Of a DNA stretch of 64,000 nt, positions 57,669-64,000 are shown one piece after another. Where the stretch lies: the NCBI RefSeq assembly GCF_029168945.1, contig NC_083603.1:17174001-17238000 (forward strand), read 5' to 3'. Each line of letters starts with the position of its first letter. The stretch's first letter is position 1. The translations under genes were made by a program, and so were the position numbers. The stretch comes from Cannabis sativa. Taxonomy: Eukaryota > Streptophyta > Magnoliopsida > Rosales > Cannabaceae. Below the pieces are notes generated by a model. The model was given only the letters and a program-made list of their open reading frames with translations. It was not told the origin of the DNA and ran no database searches.

Positions 57669-59205
57669 GTTGCTGTTCAGTTGCTATAGCAACAGCTTAG
57701 CAAGAAGTGTTTTGGTATTAGGCTGATCAAATGAACTGGGGTTTGAAAAAAATAAAGTGAATGGTCTGTCAGAAAAAAACATGTGATTGTCATGCTGTTC
57801 ATGATTCAATCATTGGATAGGTCTATTATTGTTCAGACAAATTATTTGAGGTTGTACTTTAGTGTTGAATTGAGTGAGCCCAAGTAATTTTTGGAGATAC
57901 AAAGACCCCTTTAAATCAGTTTTGGGCCAAATTCTTTGGTCAACTGGGCCCCAGCTAGTTTGACCAGCCCAATTCTTTGGTCAGCCCACCCTCAACCCTA
58001 CCACATTCAACATCATCTTCTTCATTTCTCTTGAACAGCCGAACCAGCCAAGAACCAGCCGAAGCTTCCTTCACCCAACCCGCACCATCACTGCCCGAGC
58101 CTAGCCTCCAGTCACTCGACCCAGCCGAGCCACCTCCAAGCTCGAAACTTCGAACTGCACCACGACCTCACCATCACATCGCACCATCAGCTCACCACTT
58201 CGCCCACTTGACTGAGCCACAACCCACCAACCCACCAGAAACCACCATTGTTCCCTCAACCCATACCTCACAGCACTCATCTCAACAACATCCCATTCAC
58301 AACCCGTGAACCCAACCTTCGAACCACCAAATCGCCCAGCTCCAAGCTTTTCGAACCGCACCATCACACTGCCCGCACCAAGTTCCAGTCGCACTTTTCG
58401 CCCAATCAACCCAGTTCGACATCAAGCTCGAACCAACAATACGACAACACGCCAAGCTCGACCTAGCCACTGTGAACCAAACCTCGATTCGGCTATCACC
58501 CATTTGACCCATCACCAGTGAACTTCACTCAAAGCACACGACTCGAGTACCCTACACGCATCAGAATCACCACCACCTGCAACAACCGAACGCTACATTG
58601 CACACAAACGAACTCCCTGGTTTGTCAAGATTGTTGTTTTTAACTTTTAATTTGTATTTGAACAAATTCCTGGCTGCCGAGTGAGTATTGGTGGATGTTT
58701 GTTTTGGATAAAATTGCATTTGGTTTTGCTGAAGTAGTTCAATTGGTGGTGTAGTGCTTTGATGTGAAAGTTGATATTTTGAAATGGTGTAGTTCAAAAT
58801 TGAGGGTGTGGTTTGCAATCTTTCTGGAGTGACAGTATAAATTGTTGTGATTTTGAACCAGAGGTTGTTTGTTGTGATCATTTGGGTGTTATGGAGTTTG
58901 TTGTAGTGTTGGACAGATTGGTGGGTGCCATAAACTTGAATATTGATTTGGTGATTTAATTTGAAAATTGTTTTGGATTAAAGTGCATAATTGGTGGATG
59001 TAGTTGAACTGCTACTGTTCTATTAAATGGTGCTTGAGATTGTCATTGTGATTTAAGTGTGGTAGCAGTCGTGTGATAATTTTGAATTGGAATTTGGTGG
59101 AATTGTTGAAGACTATTGGGCTGAGAAAGATTGGTGAATTTGAGAAAAGTATTGATTGTGAACAGAGTGATGCGTGGAAAATGATTTCTTTGGTATAAAG
59201 GAGTT
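57669..59205 (+). repeat. Probable truncated Athila-type 3' LTR
   Basis: It follows the TTTGGGGTG tract. The first half is strongly C-rich (57960-58560, with Pro/Ser/His-rich frames on the plus strand) and the second half G/T-rich (58600-59200). It ends abruptly at Copia sequence near 59206, so its border and a second LTR cannot be checked. The open frame 57977-58309 starts GTG- or ATG-like within low-complexity sequence and matches no family I know. Confidence 0.35.
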
Positions 59206-59324
59206 GATTCAACCTGTCAGATCCTATTACGAGGAGTATACTACTACTACACTTGATTTGTATATCAAGGTGTTGAGATTATTTGAAATGCACATTTTGT
59301 TTTATATTAGTGCAAGTGGGAGTT
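59206..59324 (+). pseudogene. Copia 3' internal stub
   Basis: GATTCAACCTGTCAGATCC.. to AGTGCAAGTGGGAGT duplicates 47312-47427 almost exactly. It is the last 110 bp of the family's internal region and leads into an LTR. Confidence 0.9.
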
Positions 59325-61176
59325 TGTTGGGTTTTGTACCCTAAATAAAATCCATTTCAATATAATCAGATTTACTTATTAATAAAGATCAGAAATAACA
59401 TTTTATGTTGCATGGTTCACATGATCATATAGATAATGTATGAATTCTATTTAAGTCCAGAACATATGAATTTGTTCATGATTATAGTGTTGTCAGCACA
59501 GTGGAATATAATCTTAATTATATGTTTGAAAGTTTATTCCCTGATTTGTCAGTTCACTGGATTTAGACTGACATGATAATCAGCGATAGGTATTCTTACA
59601 CCTTGGATAAGTGTTATGTCCTTTCTAGGGCATTGACAAAGTTTACCAGTATCGGATGTATGGAGTATACATTGGAAGGGACCGATATTGAACTTTGATT
59701 AGATATATTAAAATTTACCGTAATATCTATTCAATTCAATATCACCTGTTGATCCTAGATCAAATGATTTTAATCCTGATATGGTTAGGTTCGATCTCAA
59801 GAGTACTATACATGTTCTTTGATTTGTTAGTTAAGCCTACTTTTGGGTCAGGGTGATACGTACATTTTGGGAACATGATAGTATAATTGAGTGGGAGCGC
59901 TAACATAAATATGGATTCTATAACTTCTATAGGAATTTAGAAGTGAAACGATTATATCCTTTGAGCTTGGCTAAACAGAGATAAATGGTGGAGATCTCAT
60001 TTCACTTCGCTGAAATATCATTTATACGGAGCTAAGTGTTTTAAGGATAAAATACATTGAAGGTGTAACTGTAATTTAGTGCCTATTCAATGTAGATCAT
60101 GTATTAGAGGGTCATTGATCAAATTAGGATTATAACAATGGATAACTAATGACGTATCTATATCATGGAACATATAGAGTGTTCTATATGACTGAGAGTG
60201 CAATTCCAAGTTCTAAGTGTGGATTCAATAAGGAATTAATAAGGTAGGGAATTTACTTGGTAAATTCAATTCGACTTATTGGAAGCTCGGTTAATATAGG
60301 CCCATGGTCCCCATACTAGTTGAGACCATACTGCTTGTAAGACTCAGTTAATTGATTTTGTTTAATCAATTATAATTCTAAAGTTAGACTATGTCTAGTT
60401 TATGAATTTTCACTATGCAAGGGCGAAATCGTAAATAAAAGAGATTCTAGGTTTATTTATTAATTAAGAGACTTTACATGTCTAAATTAATAAATATATT
60501 AAATGACAATATTATTTAATAATTAATTTTTAGTTATTAAATAATTAGAATTGACATATAAATGGTTAAATTGGAAAATTGGCATTTTTGAGAAAATGGG
60601 ATTGAAAAATAACAAAATGGGAAAGTTGCAAAGTAAGGCCCAATTTCCTTATATGGCAGGCCACTATGCAAGCCTTTTACCATTTATTTTTCCATTATTT
60701 TAATGCCATACAATTCTAACCTAAACCTAGTTGGCATTCTATAAATAGAAAGTATTGGCTTCAGGAAACTCATGACTTGCACATTGTTTCTTTCAGAAAA
60801 AGCCATAGCTGCCCCTCTCTCTCTTTTCTTCTCTTCAATTTCGAAATTCCTTGAGTGATAGAGTAGTGCCCACACACATCAAGTGGTATCTCAATCATAG
60901 TGTGTAAGACTGTTGGAGAATCCAAACAACAAGAAGGAGAATCAACATCAAAGGAAGGAGAGAAAGAGATCCAGATTCAGATCTTGATTATGCTCTGCTA
61001 CAGGAAGGAATCAAGGGCTAGAGATCTGAATGGAAGGAGTCATTATATTCCGCTGCACCCAATGTAAAGTTTTCTTAAACTCTTATGTGTTTATTTCATT
61101 GTTTTAGAATTCATATTAGGATGTTAATGAAACATACTTGGTAGTAAATCTACATCCTGGTAAAATATTTCCAACA
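59325..61176 (+). repeat. Copia LTR, copy 8
   Basis: 1,852 bp, TGTTGGGTTTTGTACCC to TTTCCAACA, very similar to the LTR at 47428. The two could be the 5' and 3' LTRs of one element whose interior was replaced. It runs straight into another LTR fragment with no matching duplication. Confidence 0.92.
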
Positions 61177-62742
61177 CCTTGGATAAGTACTATGTCCTTT
61201 CTAGGGCATTGGTTAAAGTAAGCTTGGGTTGGATGTATGGAGTATGCATCGGAAGGGACCGATGTTGAATTTTAACTAGATATGATAATATTACCATAAT
61301 ATCTATTCACTTCAATATCACCTAATTGATCCCAGATCAAATGATCTTAATCCTGACATGGTTAGGTTCGATCTCAAGAGTGTTATTTTTGTTCTTTGAT
61401 TTGTTAGTTAAGCCAACCTTTAGGTTCGGGTGATACGTATATTTTGGGAACATGATAATACAATTGAGTGGGAGCGCTAATCATAGATATAGAATCTATA
61501 GCTTCTATTTGGACATAGAAGTGAAACGATGATTTCCTTCGAGCTTGGCTAAATAGAGATAAATGATAGAGCGCTCATTTTAGGGATTATATTAGTTCAC
61601 TAAAATATCATTTATAGGTGGCTAAGTGTTTTAAGGATAAAATACATTGAAAAGTGTAACGGTAATTTTGTCCCTATGCAATGTAAATCATCTATAGAGG
61701 ATCATTGATTACTGGGATTATAACAATGGATAATTAATAGGGTATCTATATCGTGGAACATATAGAGCATTCTATGTAACTGAGAGTGCAACTCCAAGTT
61801 CTATAGTGGTTCAACGAGGAATTAATAAGTTAGAAAATTTACTTGGTAAATTCTAGATCTTTTTATTGGGAGCTCAGTTATATAGGCCCATGGTCCCCAT
61901 AATAGTTGAGACAAACTGTTTGTAAGACTCAGTTAATTGACTTTAATTAATCAATTATAATTCTAAAATTAGACTATGTTTAGTTTATGAATTTTTCACT
62001 AAGATATGGCTTGATCGTGAAGAAATATTATTTTAGGGTTGATTTATTAATTAAGAGACTTTGTGGAGTCTAATTCATAAATATTATAAATGACAATTTT
62101 ATTTAATAATTATTTTAATTATTAAATAAATACTTTTGGCATTTATAGGGTTGACATTGCAAAAAGTGGTATTTGTGAAAAATAGATAAAATAGTTGAGA
62201 AAAATGGCAAAAATGAAACTAGTGTAGGGCCCACTATGTGGTCGGCCACTAGGTGCCAATTTTACTCTATTTTTATCAATTTTTTATTTTAAATAATTAA
62301 ACCCTAACCTTAGTGGAAATTAGTATAAAAGGAAGGCTATGGTCTCATTATCCAACTAATGCCTCTAAAGCTAAAAACCTAGTTTTCTCTCTAGGTTTAT
62401 GAGACCTATTCCTTCTTCTTCCTCTAATTTGAAAATACCATAGCCTTTCTCCACAAAACAAAATTCAACCATTAGTGATTTAGTGCATGCCCACACATAA
62501 CAAGTGAGTCCTCAATCATAGTATGTAAGACTGTGAAGAATCCAAACAATAATAAGGAGAATCGAGCTCAGATCTTGGTGATACTCTGCTACATAAAGGA
62601 TACAAGGGCTAGAGATCTGAGCGGGATGAGTTATTTAATTCTGCTGCAACCACTATAAGGTTTCTCATACATTTTATGTGTTTATTTTCATCGTTTTAGA
62701 AATTCATATTAGGATGTTAAAAACATACTTGTTAGTAAATAT
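61177..62742 (+). repeat. Copia LTR, copy 9, truncated at both ends
   Basis: Begins within the family sequence (CCTTGGATAAG, compare 42930) and lacks the last 40 bp plus the primer site; at TTAGTAAAT it jumps into leader sequence matching 32190 onward. It resembles copies 2 and 4. Confidence 0.88.
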
Positions 62743-63290
62743 GTAATTTGGATGTGATTCATATTTATCTATGTGTTTATTGATGATTGATTGATGTTTG
62801 TGAAATTTTTACGTAAAATAATTAGATTTTTGTTCTGGAATTATTTTTATTGGATAGTAGGGAAAAAAATTAAGCAATTCACTTTTTTACAGAACTTAAT
62901 TTCAATTTTATTTGAATTAGTTATGAGTTTTTGAAAATTAGAAAAATCTTAGGGGTGTCACGCGCGGACACCCGTGTCACACGGGGTGCACGCGAGTTCG
63001 GATAAGGGGATGTCCAAGTATTCTCTGTTAGAGACAAAAATTCGTGTCTGAACAGGGGTCGTGCACGCCCGGAAAGGCTGCATGCAGCCTCCCTGTGCGT
63101 GATTTCTCGGCCAGGCCTTCCCCATCACGCGTGCGGATGGTATGCAATGCATACCATCCGTACCAAATGCAAATTTTTTCAATTTTTTCATTTTTTCATG
63201 CTTTTTCATGGAATTAATTTCGAATTTTTTGTGTAATTTTGTATTTAGATTTTTATTTTTCATATTTCAAATCTAATTATCACATTTTTC
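62743..63290 (+). other. Copia leader with GC-rich hairpins
   Basis: Parallels 32190-32745. The GC-rich part (62945-63170) contains the palindrome AGGCTGCATGCAGCCT (63075-63090) and the GGATGGTATGCA hairpin (63135-63159), both with counterparts in the other copy. No gene. Confidence 0.8.
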
Positions 63291-64000
63291 ATATTCTTTA
63301 TACTCAGTATTATTTGATTCTGGAGCTACGAACTCTTACATTGCTAGTAGAGTGATTGATAAATTGGATAGGCCCTGTGATAGTTATGCAGTAGGGTTTA
63401 GAACCCTACTACCTAATGAAGGATTAGTTATCTCTAGAAGCTGGATTAGATCTATGCCAGTTAGAGTGGATGGTAGAGAACTGGGTGCTGACTTAGTTGA
63501 GTTATCCACAAAAGACTTTGATATCATTCTAGGAATGGATATTTCCTATATAAGTATGCAAAATTATCTTTATGGGGAGAGATATGAAATTTACACAGAT
63601 CACAAAAGTCTCAAGTACTTCTTTACTCAGAAAGATTTGATCATGAGACAATGATGATGGTTAGAGCTAGTGAAAGATTGTGATTGTGAGATTTTGTATA
63701 ATCCTGGGAAAGCTGATGTAGTAGAGCAGAAACGATCCCAGGAAGATATCCAGTTCTAAGTTGATTTTTTCCCATTTAGTAATAGAGATGACTAGGGCTG
63801 GTATTTAGTTTGTGGTTGGCAAGCTTAATAATTTGACTATCCAGTCTAACCTATTAGAAAGGGTTAGAAATGCACAAATGTAAGACCTTGAGTTATTAAA
63901 ATCCCATAAAGAAGTCCTACCTAGTAGGGCTAAGGACTTTTCAATTTTTGAGAGTGGAATGCTTCGGTACAAGGATCGAGTTTAAGCTCTAGCTAGTGAT
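63291..64000 (+). pseudogene. Rearranged Gypsy fragment: protease joined to RNase H
   Basis: Reads LFDSGATNSYIASRVID-like protease, continuing IRSMPVRVDGRELGADLVEL and FDIILGMD. Then at about 63550 it switches in frame to RNase H ([30 protein letters not shown]), with all of RT deleted. A stop follows at 63652-63654. Further decayed Tekay-like sequence (CEILYNPGKADVV-like, then VGKLNNLTIQSNLLERV-like) runs to the window edge. Similar in type to the element at 19626, but older. Confidence 0.88.

Noticed and set aside
57977..58309. Pro/Ser/His-rich 110-codon frame as a gene
   Set aside because: Low-complexity composition in a C-rich retroelement region, competing frames equally open, no signal peptide or domain.

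Overview
The window looks like nuclear DNA of a flowering plant, most probably a eudicot. The evidence is two intron-bearing plant-type housekeeping genes with GT-AG splice sites inside AT-rich sequence packed with plant LTR retrotransposons (Tekay, Athila, SIRE-like and other Copia types), a CACTA transposon end and a Cassandra 5S-bearing LTR. The species cannot be fixed from sequence alone.

Gene island (about 7.3-16.2 kb). A phosphatidylinositol-4-phosphate 5-kinase gene (PIP5K9-like, 8 coding exons, 837 codons, eight MORN repeats plus kinase domain) runs on the plus strand. A splicing factor 3a subunit 2 gene (SF3A2, 7 coding exons, 335 codons) runs on the minus strand. They converge tail to tail with 557 bp between the stop codons. 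Both exon chains were built by hand and close in frame. They have no evident functional link: one makes PI(4,5)P2, the other belongs to the U2 snRNP.

Left flank (1-7.3 kb). A decayed Gypsy integrase and its 3' LTR are split by a Copia solo LTR. A small fold-back element follows, then a minus-strand Copia gag remnant fused to a Gypsy RNase H fragment.

Centre (16.2-30 kb). A terminal-inverted-repeat element lies just upstream of SF3A2, followed by AT-rich sequence. A nearly intact young Tekay (Gypsy chromovirus) element with 2.08-kb LTRs and a GGTGT target duplication occupies 19626-28690. A 490-bp fold-back hairpin follows.

Right half (30-64 kb). This is a layered retrotransposon graveyard. 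A Copia element (30258-43909) is interrupted by a Gypsy solo LTR, which holds both a Cassandra solo LTR with a 5S rRNA-like domain and a Copia solo LTR; each layer has an exact 5-bp target duplication. Nine copies of one Copia LTR family (about 1.85-1.9 kb when full length) occur in the window, some as large inverted pairs. At 51.8-53.3 kb a CACTA end carries fragments of a lipid-transfer-protein gene and a PP2C gene (intron retained). At 54.8-57.4 kb a single open frame of about 854 codons joins a Copia protease/integrase N-part to an Athila-type Gypsy RNase H/integrase. The window ends in a rearranged Gypsy fragment.

Most noteworthy: the in-frame Copia-Gypsy chimera, the gene-capturing CACTA end, the Cassandra LTR nest, paired (compensatory) differences confined to one hairpin of the Tekay LTRs, and an array of same-loop hairpins in a SIRE-like LTR. 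All similarity statements come from reading the sequence and from family knowledge; no database search was run.
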